Shown here: positions 25,199 through 33,082 of the stretch, piece after piece
Layout: every line of letters begins with the position of its first letter
How positions within the stretch are numbered: the stretch's first letter is position 1
Source of the DNA: Sedimentisphaerales bacterium
GTDB taxonomy: Bacteria > Planctomycetota > Phycisphaerae > Sedimentisphaerales > Anaerohalosphaeraceae
NCBI GenBank assembly: GCA_016926155.1
Contig: JAFGPC010000049.1
Span: forward strand, 1 to 62,554
Direction: 5' to 3'
Length of the DNA: 62,554 nt
Notes under the pieces: model-generated
The model's database searches: none
The model's input: the letters and a program-made list of their open reading frames with translations, nothing else
What the model was told of the DNA's origin: nothing
Translations under genes and position numbers: made by a program

Positions 25199-26620
25199 TT
25201 AAAGAATTTCGCTGTACGACGCGGCATTATAGTGCATCACTATTTCCGAGAAAAATCCGGAAGGAAGCTCCTCAATACCCGAACGGTTGAAGATCAAGTC
25301 GGCATTGCCGCTGAGTGTCATAGGAGTATCGGAATAGTTAATCACCGATCCGCCGATGACTCCTCCGGCATTACCGAAGAAGGTAATGCCGTTTCCGGCG
25401 ATAGCGCCGTTGAGTGTGTCAAAGCTGCCACCAAAGGCTACTCCAAAACCGGGAGCCATAACAAATGTTCCCGTTTCATTCTGAAGATAATAATCTTCAT
25501 GCATTATGCAATCGTGATATATATAATGCTCATCCTCAGGTAGATTTTCTACAGAGGAGCTCGACACATTCCCCTGAAATATGAGCTGATTGGTCTGGCT
25601 GTCATCCGTTTCATCCCCTTCGCCTACAATTATCCCGGTGATATCACAGTTCCCGGTAAACGTTACCACATTGGGCTGTTCTACATAGACCACACCCTGA
25701 AGTGTCACATTACCGGAAAAAATGGGATTCATCCCCGCAGGAATTCGGATATTTCGATATACACCGTCAATGGCAAAATCAGTATCATAACTCAGATCAT
25801 TTTCAACCCAGTGTTCGAAATAAGTAGGATTAGGTTCAGGAAACTGCGTTGCAGGCACACCGACTTCGACATGGTTATCAATGGCATCCTGCCCTGTTGC
25901 ACCACCAATGGAAGCTTGTCCACCCTGTAAAATAACATCGGCAGCAGGGTTGACAATGCTTACATCGCCGGCAATTTGGGAATTCCCAATAATCGATAAT
26001 GCCGTGTCGTAGCCAAGGCTTTCCAGGTACACATCGGCTTCCACCGCTACATTATAACCTGTCAGATCAATATTTCCCGATAGGCATAAAGGACCACGGC
26101 TGGCAACACCAAAGTCGAACACCGAATCTTCCCGCACGCCAAATGTATAATTCACGGCAACGGTCCGTTCAATTGTTCCGCTTCTACCGGTCATTTCAAT
26201 CCGAACCGTGTCAGTATCAATGGAACGAACATATCCCCAGAAAGATTCGTTTCGAACAGGATCTAAAATGATCCCACCGGTACCGTTATAACCGATCCAA
26301 AGCCGATCATAAACGATCACATCGTCAATGCCGTTACTTTCAAGATCCGCCTGCATTTGACCGACAAGAACGGCAAAACGTTGAGTGGGGGTGATCAAAC
26401 CCGACAAATGCACTCGACTCATCCAGTACTTCATGAAGTCGATCCCCGATTCGGCACACGCACGGGCCCGAGCGGCTGTCGCCTGATTGTTGGCAACTTG
26501 AGCACAACGAGACGACAAGGTCGCCATGCCGATCGCCAGGGTGCTGAAGATTATCAGGAACAATATTGACAGTACCAAAGCCATACCACGTCTCTTTTTT
26601 TGTCTAGCATGCGTCTTCAT
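25199..26620 (-). CDS. PilX-like prepilin paralogue
   Basis: This is a paralogue of the adjacent downstream protein. ATG at 26620 is chosen (GAGGGG upstream; a longer reading to 26788 would run through a terminator). The 473-residue product has a basic head and the helix RRGMALVLSILFLIIFSTLAIGM at about residues 10-32, then ACAESGIDFMKYW as in PilX proteins. The C-terminal part has many short Gly/Asn-rich strands (FSGNVTLQGVVYV, FTGNCDITGIIVG, FFGNAGGVIGGSV), typical of a stacked beta fold. It ends LPSGFFSEIVMHYNAASYSEIL-like, matching its neighbour. It lies 45 bases upstream of the second prepilin gene and is probably co-transcribed. Confidence 0.65.
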   Translation of the reverse strand: MKTHARQKKRRGMALVLSILFLIIFSTLAIGMATLSSRCAQVANNQATAARARACAESGIDFMKYWMSRVHLSGLITPTQRFAVLVGQMQADLESNGIDDVIVYDRLWIGYNGTGGIILDPVRNESFWGYVRSIDTDTVRIEMTGRSGTIERTVAVNYTFGVREDSVFDFGVASRGPLCLSGNIDLTGYNVAVEADVYLESLGYDTALSIIGNSQIAGDVSIVNPAADVILQGGQASIGGATGQDAIDNHVEVGVPATQFPEPNPTYFEHWVENDLSYDTDFAIDGVYRNIRIPAGMNPIFSGNVTLQGVVYVEQPNVVTFTGNCDITGIIVGEGDETDDSQTNQLIFQGNVSSSSVENLPEDEHYIYHDCIMHEDYYLQNETGTFVMAPGFGVAFGGSFDTLNGAIAGNGITFFGNAGGVIGGSVINYSDTPMTLSGNADLIFNRSGIEELPSGFFSEIVMHYNAASYSEIL

Positions 26621-26705
26621 TTTTTTCCCCTCTACAAGCGCAAAACCCACTTCTCTACCTATATAGAATATAAGAAATGAGGGGCATTCAGACTGGAAGA
26701 AGACT

Positions 26706-26743
26706 AAAAAAAAAGCCCTCCACATCGTTCGATGCGGAGGGCT
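26706..26743 (-). terminator. terminator of the beta-helix protein gene (minus strand)
   Basis: The stem AGCCCTCC-CATCG/CGATG-GGAGGGCT with one mismatch has a run of nine A on its left, read as T on the minus strand. It separates the beta-helix gene from the two prepilin genes. Confidence 0.85.
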
Positions 26744-26775
26744 CGCTAGCACGTACTCACTTTCCCTGAACGGAG

Positions 26776-28251
26776 TTATCGGAACCACTTATATTTCCAT
26801 GCTCTGAACCATTTTTTCCAGTGGAATTGATCCAACTGGAGCTCACCCGAACCGGACCATGCCGCTTCATCATCCATCCGACCGCTTATAGTCAGAAGGA
26901 GAGTGCTTTCGCACCGGCCGGTCTTCTTCTTGAGCAAGTCGTTTCGCTTGAACTTGACCAGCAAAGCATTATCCAGCTTGTACACACGCTTGGGTTTGAT
27001 CGTATCGTTCAAGACTATTGTCTTGGTATCGATATTCTCAATCGTGTACTGCTCATGCTCCAAACGAATATAGGCATAGATATACTTGCCGGGCAGGTTT
27101 ACATATACCTTGCGAGGCACAAAGATCACATTGGCCTCGATAGGCATAGGTATTTCATCGAAACCGATATCGACACGACCGCCGGCGACACGTGCTTCGC
27201 CGTCCAGGTCGGTCTCGCCTTCATAGGCATCGAACTCAGGATTGCCCGCATTGATACAAGGCGAGGTCTCCTGCAAGTGATAATCACCCACCAGGAAGCC
27301 AAGTTCACCGTCGTACACGCCATTGCGTACGAACAGAGGATCGTTTTCAATATTTCCCTGTTCCATAACGATGGTGCGCTCTCCGGCTACAGTAACACTT
27401 TCCTGACCACCCTGGATACAACAGAAATCGATCCAGGCCGATACGCCTTCCATCTGGCCTGCAGCGTGAATGACCGTATCGATTTCGGCTCCATATTCAG
27501 TCCGGTTACCCCAGAAAACCGTGTTTTCGACGGTCAGTTCCGTCGCATCTTTACAATAGACGGCCGAGGCCAGGTCAACGGCTATGTTGTCTACGACCGT
27601 ACAGTTCTCGATCAGAGGTTCGGTTGCATTCAAAAATCCGAATGCCCCGCCACACAAAGCATAGTTGCCCACGATCAGGCTGTTGCGAATTACGGGACTT
27701 CCGTCGGATGCATATATTGCACCCCCATAACCGTAGGCTATGTTGTTAGAAAAAACACAATTCTCCACAATGGGATTAGCACCGGCGTCCGCACAATACA
27801 ATCCGGCGCCGTTGCTGTTACTGCCGTTTTTTTTTATTACGCAGTGACGAATCACAGGGCTTGCACTGGCACAGTAGATACCGCCACCCTGGAATTCATA
27901 TCCTCCGGTAACCGTCAGTCCCTGAAGAATCCAATCATGTGTTTGGTCACCGACGAAATAGAAAACGTATCCCCAACCGGGCCCCTGGATAATGGTCGTC
28001 TCGACAACTTCAGGATTGTCGGGATCGATTCCAGTAACCGTAATGGACCTGTCAGCAGGGAACATAATACGCCACTCGATTTCATAAGTACCAGGCTCAA
28101 TTTCGACGGTGCCACCGTCAGGGCAATTATCTATTGCTTCCTGAATCGTTGCGTATTCGGCCCCATCAACTACTCGCACGACCCCTTCAGCTCCGACGGC
28201 CGAAGCGACGACCGCCACCGTTAAACCGATTGTCAACCATATATATTTCAT
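26776..28251 (-). CDS. secreted right-handed parallel beta-helix protein
   Basis: The 491-residue protein has a signal peptide (MKYIWLTIGLTVAVVASAVGA) behind AAGGAG. From about residue 28 the sequence shows the start typical of parallel beta-helix proteins (ATIQEAIDNCPDGGTVEIEPGTYE), followed by rungs such as GGGIYCASASPVIRHCVI, GAGLYCADAGANPIVENCVF and GGAIYASDGSPVIRNSLI. A later segment NPLFV...YHLQETSPCINAGNP is a standard close of this planctomycete family. The last 100 or so residues form another beta domain. No catalytic motif is visible; cell-surface or polysaccharide binding is likely. Confidence 0.8.
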   Translation of the reverse strand: MKYIWLTIGLTVAVVASAVGAEGVVRVVDGAEYATIQEAIDNCPDGGTVEIEPGTYEIEWRIMFPADRSITVTGIDPDNPEVVETTIIQGPGWGYVFYFVGDQTHDWILQGLTVTGGYEFQGGGIYCASASPVIRHCVIKKNGSNSNGAGLYCADAGANPIVENCVFSNNIAYGYGGAIYASDGSPVIRNSLIVGNYALCGGAFGFLNATEPLIENCTVVDNIAVDLASAVYCKDATELTVENTVFWGNRTEYGAEIDTVIHAAGQMEGVSAWIDFCCIQGGQESVTVAGERTIVMEQGNIENDPLFVRNGVYDGELGFLVGDYHLQETSPCINAGNPEFDAYEGETDLDGEARVAGGRVDIGFDEIPMPIEANVIFVPRKVYVNLPGKYIYAYIRLEHEQYTIENIDTKTIVLNDTIKPKRVYKLDNALLVKFKRNDLLKKKTGRCESTLLLTISGRMDDEAAWSGSGELQLDQFHWKKWFRAWKYKWFR

Positions 28252-28902
28252 CGTTTTCTCCTTTCCACCATACCAACCATTCGGTTGTTTATTTCACAGT
28301 AATACAATCGCCTGCGCTGTCATCGGACAGCGGTTCTTTGATTTGCCCTTAGGGCCTGGACGGTAAATACGCCAGCCCCCATTGTGATGATCTAAGGGAC
28401 CATTGATGTGCGCCAAAGAGTATGCCAGGAAAAGGCATACAATTCTCGACCAATCGAGTTTTATTCCCGATACTTCCGGGATAATTCGATTCGATCGTTA
28501 ACGCCTGATCTTTGTCACGCTGCACTGCCTTGTGCGATGTTATTTGATTGCGCACAAACATGGTTTAACTCCCTGCGCACTTCAAACTCAAAGCGCGTTT
28601 AATAAACCATACCTTAATTTCCAGAAGAAGCAAATCGGGGTCGATACGTCCGGGAAAAACGCCTTTATAATTGCCATGTCCGATAAAAGGCCTCGTTCGG
28701 GATGTGCCCTGTAAGAGATTATATTCCTAAACCGAGCCAATGATGATAGAGAAATGAAGATGGTTTTTTACAGAGAACCAGAGAGAACGGGCTTATAGCC
28801 ACTATATTCGTCATACACCACATCCGGCAGTAAACATCGCAACCGGCCTATGATACAAATGAGAAATCGTGAAGAACGGTATTCATACTGTACGCATGAA
28901 AA
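28252..28902. other. 650-bp stretch without a convincing gene
   Basis: The ORFs here are short and lack both a ribosome site and a plausible composition. The part next to 28251 is the leader of the beta-helix gene. Several small symmetries are visible: CGCTGTC/GACAGCG at 28314-28331, CTCGA/TCGAG followed by TTTT at 28445-28462, TCCCG/CGGGA at 28466-28482 and ATGGTTTA/TAAACCAT at 28559-28610. A structured RNA or a decayed gene is possible; nothing is recognised. Confidence 0.4.
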
Positions 28903-28973
28903 TGCGGGCGACCAGAATCGAACTGGCACCTTCAGCTTGGGAAGCTGACGTTCTACCACTGAACTACGCCCGC
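28903..28973 (-). tRNA. tRNA-Gly (anticodon CCC)
   Basis: Read on the minus strand, the 7-bp acceptor GCGGGCG/CGCCCGC, the D arm GTTC-AGTGGTA-GAAC, the anticodon stem TCAGC/GCTGA with loop TTCCCAA (anticodon CCC) and the T arm GCCAG-TTCGATT-CTGGT all fold. The discriminator base is A and CCA is not encoded. Confidence 0.93.
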
Positions 28974-29088
28974 AAGAACTTTTCATAAGTTCTTCATTGG
29001 CAGTCTTATATACGGAAATTCCGCTTTTGTCAAGCATGGATTTTTCGGCAAAATTTTCCTCCCGGCGTCCGGTGAGCGTCTTTGACAT

Positions 29089-29309
29089 CTATGTTCTCAG
29101 TCGGCAGCCCGTGTGGGGTGAGTCTGAGAAGAAGGGAACCCTATACTGCGACAGTGCTCCACCGGCATATTCAATGAAAATTTGCCATTGGGACTTCTGT
29201 ACAGGGCTTCATACTTGTAGTTAAAATCATCAGAGCGGCTGTAACTGTGCGCACAGAACTCTTCTGCACTCTTCGTATCGTATAATTTGCCTTCTACAAT
29301 CGTTTTCAT
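29089..29309 (-). pseudogene. small conserved protein gene with an apparent -1 frameshift
   Basis: As it stands the ATG frame from 29309 gives 70 residues and stops at 29097. The first 44 residues (MKTIVEGKLYDTKSAEEF..., DFNYKYEALYRSPNGKF) look like a small protein family of unknown function that I know from other bacteria. After NGKF the frame becomes unlike the family. Adding one base in the T-run at about 29177-29180 restores the expected continuation FIEYAGGALSQYR and a stop at 29089 (73 residues). So there is either one lost base, a sequencing error in a homopolymer, or slippage. AAGGA lies upstream of the start. Confidence 0.6.
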
Positions 29310-29338
29310 AATACTAAGATCCTTTATTAATTGACTTA

Positions 29339-29360
29339 TGTGTTGAGTACAATCAACACA
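29339..29360. repeat. 8-bp perfect inverted repeat upstream of the frameshifted small gene
   Basis: TGTGTTGA and TCAACACA with a 6-base loop lie 30-51 bases upstream of the ATG at 29309 (minus strand). The position is right for an operator or leader hairpin, and no T-tract follows in either direction. Confidence 0.4.
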
Positions 29361-29436
29361 TTCGTTGTTGTCATCTCATCTGTACTCAAGTATCATCTCA
29401 CTATTCGAAACACAAAGCAGAAGAGGAACAAAAAGA

Positions 29437-29820
29437 AAGTGGGTCTGTAAGCCGAGTTCTGTACCCCGACGAATCGGGGCGGCGATCATTTCTCTTGACC
29501 GGCCGTTGCCGACCGGCTCTGCCTGAAGATTTCCCCGCAGACAAGCAACCTACCCGCTGGATTATGACCGGGCCGGCTGACCAGCTTGCTTGGTTTTGCA
29601 GGCGGTGGGGTTTGCCCTGCCGGCGTCGTCGCCGCCGCCGCGGTGCGCTCTTACCGCACCATTTCACCTTTGCCTGTGCCCCGTAAGGCCATCGGCTGTG
29701 TCCTTTCTGTGGCACTTTCCCGCGGATTGCTCCGGGTGGCCGTTAGCCACCACCGTGCCCTGTCCTGCTCGGACTTTCCTCTGGATGTATCAAACATCCA
29801 GCGACCGCCCGACCCACTTA
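29437..29820 (-). ncRNA. rnpB: RNase P RNA, bacterial type A
   Basis: On the minus strand the 5' and 3' ends pair (AAGTGGGTC with GACCCACTT). The conserved blocks are present: AGAGGAAAGTCCGAGCAGG near the 5' end (P4 side), then GAAAGTGCCACAGAAA, GGTGAAATGGTGCGG, and the 3' P4 strand ACAGAACTCGGCTTACAG. The length of about 384 is normal. A GC-rich arm reading GCGGCGGCGGCGACGACGC is longer than usual. This RNA is the catalytic part of tRNA 5' processing. Confidence 0.95.
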
Positions 29821-29950
29821 GGCATACTTTACCAGATACGTCGCGCATTTGCCATAGGGAATTATTGTCCGGAATGGTCTTATACTTGACGATCCGGTAT
29901 GCTCCGGATACAGTAGCGATGTCATGGATGCATTTATTTGAGTCAGGACG

Positions 29951-30703
29951 ATGGCCTTTAAGCATTATATCATTACTTGTCTGAACGTGGGGATTTACAG
30001 TCATCGGATGTGGCGGCCGGGAGTACGCCTGCCCCAGACCGAATGGATGGATCACCGGGTCAAGCTGTTCGAAACGTTTACTCTGCCTTCGGTGCGGGGC
30101 CAGAGCTGCCGGAATTTTACATGGCTTGTCCTGATGGATCACCGTTCGCCGCCCCGATATAAGTTATGGATCGAGTCCTTTCGCATTCCCAATCTGGTTC
30201 CGGTGTATCTGGCCTGTCGCGGGCTGGATAATGAAGCGGTCGCCGCCGCGGTCATGGAACGGATTGAACCGGGCGAGTATGACCTGATCACAACCGAGGT
30301 GGACAGCGATGATGCAATCCATAAAGACATGGTGGGAATCATTCAGCGCCTGTATCGTCCACAGCCCCATATATGGCAGGTTTGCTTTTCCCGGGGTGTG
30401 CTTCTTGATCTGAGCCGTCAAAAAGCTTTTTTGATGGACTATCCTTTTCATGTGCCTACATTGATTGAACCGCGCCCGACGGCACAAAGCGTTTATTGCT
30501 GGCCCAACAGTGAACTACCCGCCCAAACCTGTGAACAAGTGACTGCTCATCCTTATTGGCTGCAGGTAATCCATTCCCAGAATGTGGCCAATACAGGGCA
30601 AGATGGGCCATCCCGGATCGTACACCATGATCAGCCAGTAGACCTGTCAAAACTGAAAGCGTTTAATCTACATCTGGAAGGCCTGGCGGAATTATCCGTA
30701 TAA
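29951..30703 (+). CDS. putative rhamnosyl transferase-type glycosyltransferase
   Basis: The 250-residue protein resembles the 'putative rhamnosyl transferase' family. It has the N-terminal HYIITCLNVG, the WMDHRVKLFETFTLPSVRGQSCRNFTWLVLMD segment (given by region, about residues 31-62), and a DVD/DSDD-like acidic motif (TTEVDSDDAIHKD, about 114-126) that would bind the nucleotide-sugar metal. The C-terminus ends with HHDQPVDLSKLKAFNL. The sugar donor and acceptor are unknown; cell-surface glycan synthesis is the likely setting. It is divergent from rnpB and convergent with nadB. Confidence 0.75.
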   Translation: MAFKHYIITCLNVGIYSHRMWRPGVRLPQTEWMDHRVKLFETFTLPSVRGQSCRNFTWLVLMDHRSPPRYKLWIESFRIPNLVPVYLACRGLDNEAVAAAVMERIEPGEYDLITTEVDSDDAIHKDMVGIIQRLYRPQPHIWQVCFSRGVLLDLSRQKAFLMDYPFHVPTLIEPRPTAQSVYCWPNSELPAQTCEQVTAHPYWLQVIHSQNVANTGQDGPSRIVHHDQPVDLSKLKAFNLHLEGLAELSV

Positions 30704-30719
30704 AAAGTCAAACCGAAAA

Positions 30720-32339
30720 CTAGACCATATCGCTCTGTTCGATGTGATGGGCAAATTGGGCGTCGTTTCGTTTTGGATAATCCTGGCGATAATGAACACC
30801 CCGACTTTCAGTCCGAGTACGAGCGGCATGCGTCATTAATGCGGCAACGGTGAGCATATTCTGACATTCCCAGCCATAGGGGCTGTCGAACACCTTGTCT
30901 ATCACATACTGCTGCCAGAAACGGATGATATCCTCGGCCTCTTCCAGATGTTTTCCTTTGCGTGTGATGCCGACATTTCTCCACATGAGGGCCCGTAGCG
31001 AATTCCGGACATCGTCGGTATCGAGACGGCTGCGATCCGAGGTGGGGATTTCGTATTTCATGCGGTGAAAAGTCATGCCGTTGACGCCATGGTGTCGATG
31101 TTGAGTCGCCTGCCGGCCGGCAATCCTTCCAAAAACCAGTCCTTCCAGAAGAGAATTACTGCCCAGTCGGTTTGCCCCGTGCAGACCGGTCGAAGCGACC
31201 TCGCCACAGGCATACAGATTGGCAATATTGGTTCGTGCCTCTATATCGGTTTTGACGCCTCCGATCATATAATGGGCACTGGGCCGAACGGGGATCAGGT
31301 CGGTGCTGACGTCGATATCAAAACTTTCGCACAATTCACTGATCAATGGGAAACGTTTAGCGAAATGATTTTTATCAAAATGCCGAACATCCAGATACAC
31401 ATGTGTCGATTTCGTGCTGAGCATCCGGTCAAGAATAGCCCGGCTGACGATATCGCGCGGGGCCAATTCTGCAGCTTCGTGATATTCCGACATGAATCGG
31501 CGGCCTTTATTATCGAGCAAATAAGCCCCTTCCCCGCGGAGCGTTTCGGTGATCAAGGCGCGAGAAGCGCCGGCGATATAGAGTGTCGTGGGGTGAAACT
31601 GCATGAATTCCATATCGCGCAGCACAACGCCGGCACGATAGGCCATGGCAAGACCATCAGCGGTGGCGATGTGGGGATTGGTAGTTTCACGATAGAGCCG
31701 CCCGGCTCCACCGGTCGCCAGAATCGTGTTGGATGACCGGATAATCTGAAAACCTCTACCGGCACAATATCCGATGATTCCCAGGCATTGTTTGTCCTGG
31801 TTGGTGATCAAATCAATGGCAAAGAATCGCTCGATGACGTTGATATTCTGCTTTTCCCGAGCTTTTTGGATCAGAGCCTCTGCAATACCCCGTCCGGTCG
31901 AATCCCCATGCGCGTGGGCAATACGGGCCTTGCTGTGTCCTCCTTCCCGGGTGATGTCAATACGTCCATCGATCATGTCGAAGTCGGTACCCCAGTCCAG
32001 AAGCTGGTGCACCAGTTCGGGTCCATGGCTGACCACCAGTCGGACGATCGACTCATCGCATAAGCCGCATCCGGTCTGGAGTGTATCGGCAACGTGCTCT
32101 TCCAGGCTGTCTTCTTCTCCCAGAACCGAAGCAATACCGCCCTGGGCGTTCCAGGTATTGCTGTCGGTAAGGGTGCTTTTCGTTACTAGAACCACGTTAC
32201 ATGTTTCCGCCGCTTCGATAGCAGCCCGAAGTCCGGCTATCCCGGCTCCGATTACTAAACAGTCACAAAAGAGCTGTTGGGTGGAAGAGGTGTCAACCGG
32301 CACCAGATACCGTCTATATTCAGGTTGTCTTAAGGGCAT
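30720..32339 (-). CDS. nadB: L-aspartate oxidase
   Basis: This flavoenzyme (539 residues) oxidises aspartate to iminoaspartate, the first step of de novo NAD synthesis with NadA. The FAD-binding motif VIGAGIAGLRAAIEA is near residues 31-45. Family segments TGCGLCDE, GGHSKARIAHAHGDSTG, MEFMQFHPTTL, the catalytic-site RGEGAYLLDNKGRRFM and HYMIGGVKTD are all present. YACGEVASTGLHGANRLGSNSLLEG closes the succinate-dehydrogenase-like flavoprotein fold. nadA and nadC are not adjacent. Confidence 0.92.
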   Translation of the reverse strand: MPLRQPEYRRYLVPVDTSSTQQLFCDCLVIGAGIAGLRAAIEAAETCNVVLVTKSTLTDSNTWNAQGGIASVLGEEDSLEEHVADTLQTGCGLCDESIVRLVVSHGPELVHQLLDWGTDFDMIDGRIDITREGGHSKARIAHAHGDSTGRGIAEALIQKAREKQNINVIERFFAIDLITNQDKQCLGIIGYCAGRGFQIIRSSNTILATGGAGRLYRETTNPHIATADGLAMAYRAGVVLRDMEFMQFHPTTLYIAGASRALITETLRGEGAYLLDNKGRRFMSEYHEAAELAPRDIVSRAILDRMLSTKSTHVYLDVRHFDKNHFAKRFPLISELCESFDIDVSTDLIPVRPSAHYMIGGVKTDIEARTNIANLYACGEVASTGLHGANRLGSNSLLEGLVFGRIAGRQATQHRHHGVNGMTFHRMKYEIPTSDRSRLDTDDVRNSLRALMWRNVGITRKGKHLEEAEDIIRFWQQYVIDKVFDSPYGWECQNMLTVAALMTHAARTRTESRGVHYRQDYPKRNDAQFAHHIEQSDMV

Positions 32340-32560
32340 ATTTCAAATCCTATCCTTATTCCACTTTTTGCCCTGCTTAAAAAACGAGAATTATACCGAC
32401 TCTTGGAGCAATACGCAATGGTTCCGATTAGAGGATATCCGCCCATTTTCCAGGGATAAACTTTCTTCGGGAAACAGTAAATTTCAAAAATTCCTGTTTT
32501 TTTGTAAAATGGATTTGGCCGATTGTCTAAATAGGTGGAAAACCGAGATCGGAGCCGTGA

Positions 32561-33082
32561 TTGAACAGCCATTCCGTTGAAAAACTGGTTATTGCCGCAT
32601 CGGAGGGCAACCGGGAAGCGTATGCCGAGTTGATCGGCGGCCACTATAAGTCTATTTATCTAACATGCCTGGCGGTCCTGGGATACCAAGCGGATGCCGA
32701 AGATGCCGCTCAGGATGCTGTTTTACAGGGTTTTATCCGACTTCGCAGTCTACGGGATCCGAAGAAATTCGGAGCATGGATGACACAGATCGCTCGAAAT
32801 CGATGTATCAATCTGTCACGAAGAAAAAGACGGACTTTGAAATACACCTCAGGACCGGTCAAAGCCACCGAACCGGACGATCGGTTTGAGGAATTAATGC
32901 AGGCGATTGAAGATTTGCCGGTTGAGCTTCGTATTCCGTTGATACTGTATTATTTTGACGGACGAAGCGTCAGGGATGTGGCGGATAAAACAGAGATGTC
33001 TGTATCGAATGTCTATCTGAAACTAGGAAATGCAATCCAACAGCTTCATGCCATCCTGATGCGACAGGGGATCGAACCATGA
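32561..33082 (+). CDS. ECF-type RNA polymerase sigma factor
   Basis: The 173-residue ECF sigma factor has region 2 with DAEDAAQDAVLQGFIRLRSLRDPKKFGAWM and region 4 with a helix-turn-helix (RSVRDVADKTEMSVSNVYLKLGNAI). The start is read as TTG at 32561 behind GGAG; a short alternative is not obvious. Its stop overlaps the start of the next gene by 4 bases (ATGA), the usual arrangement for sigma and anti-sigma pairs. The target promoters are not known. Confidence 0.88.
   Translation: MNSHSVEKLVIAASEGNREAYAELIGGHYKSIYLTCLAVLGYQADAEDAAQDAVLQGFIRLRSLRDPKKFGAWMTQIARNRCINLSRRKRRTLKYTSGPVKATEPDDRFEELMQAIEDLPVELRIPLILYYFDGRSVRDVADKTEMSVSNVYLKLGNAIQQLHAILMRQGIEP

Noticed and set aside
24560-25543. 327-residue plus-strand ORF over the PilX-like genes
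   Set aside because: It spans the gap and the ends of two minus-strand genes; no start signal and no domain.
26821-28224. 467-residue plus-strand ORF
   Set aside because: It is antisense to the beta-helix gene, which has a signal peptide, ribosome site and clear repeats.
29600-29660. GC-rich CCGCCGCCGC repeat as a microsatellite
   Set aside because: It is a stem arm of RNase P RNA, with its complement in the same molecule.
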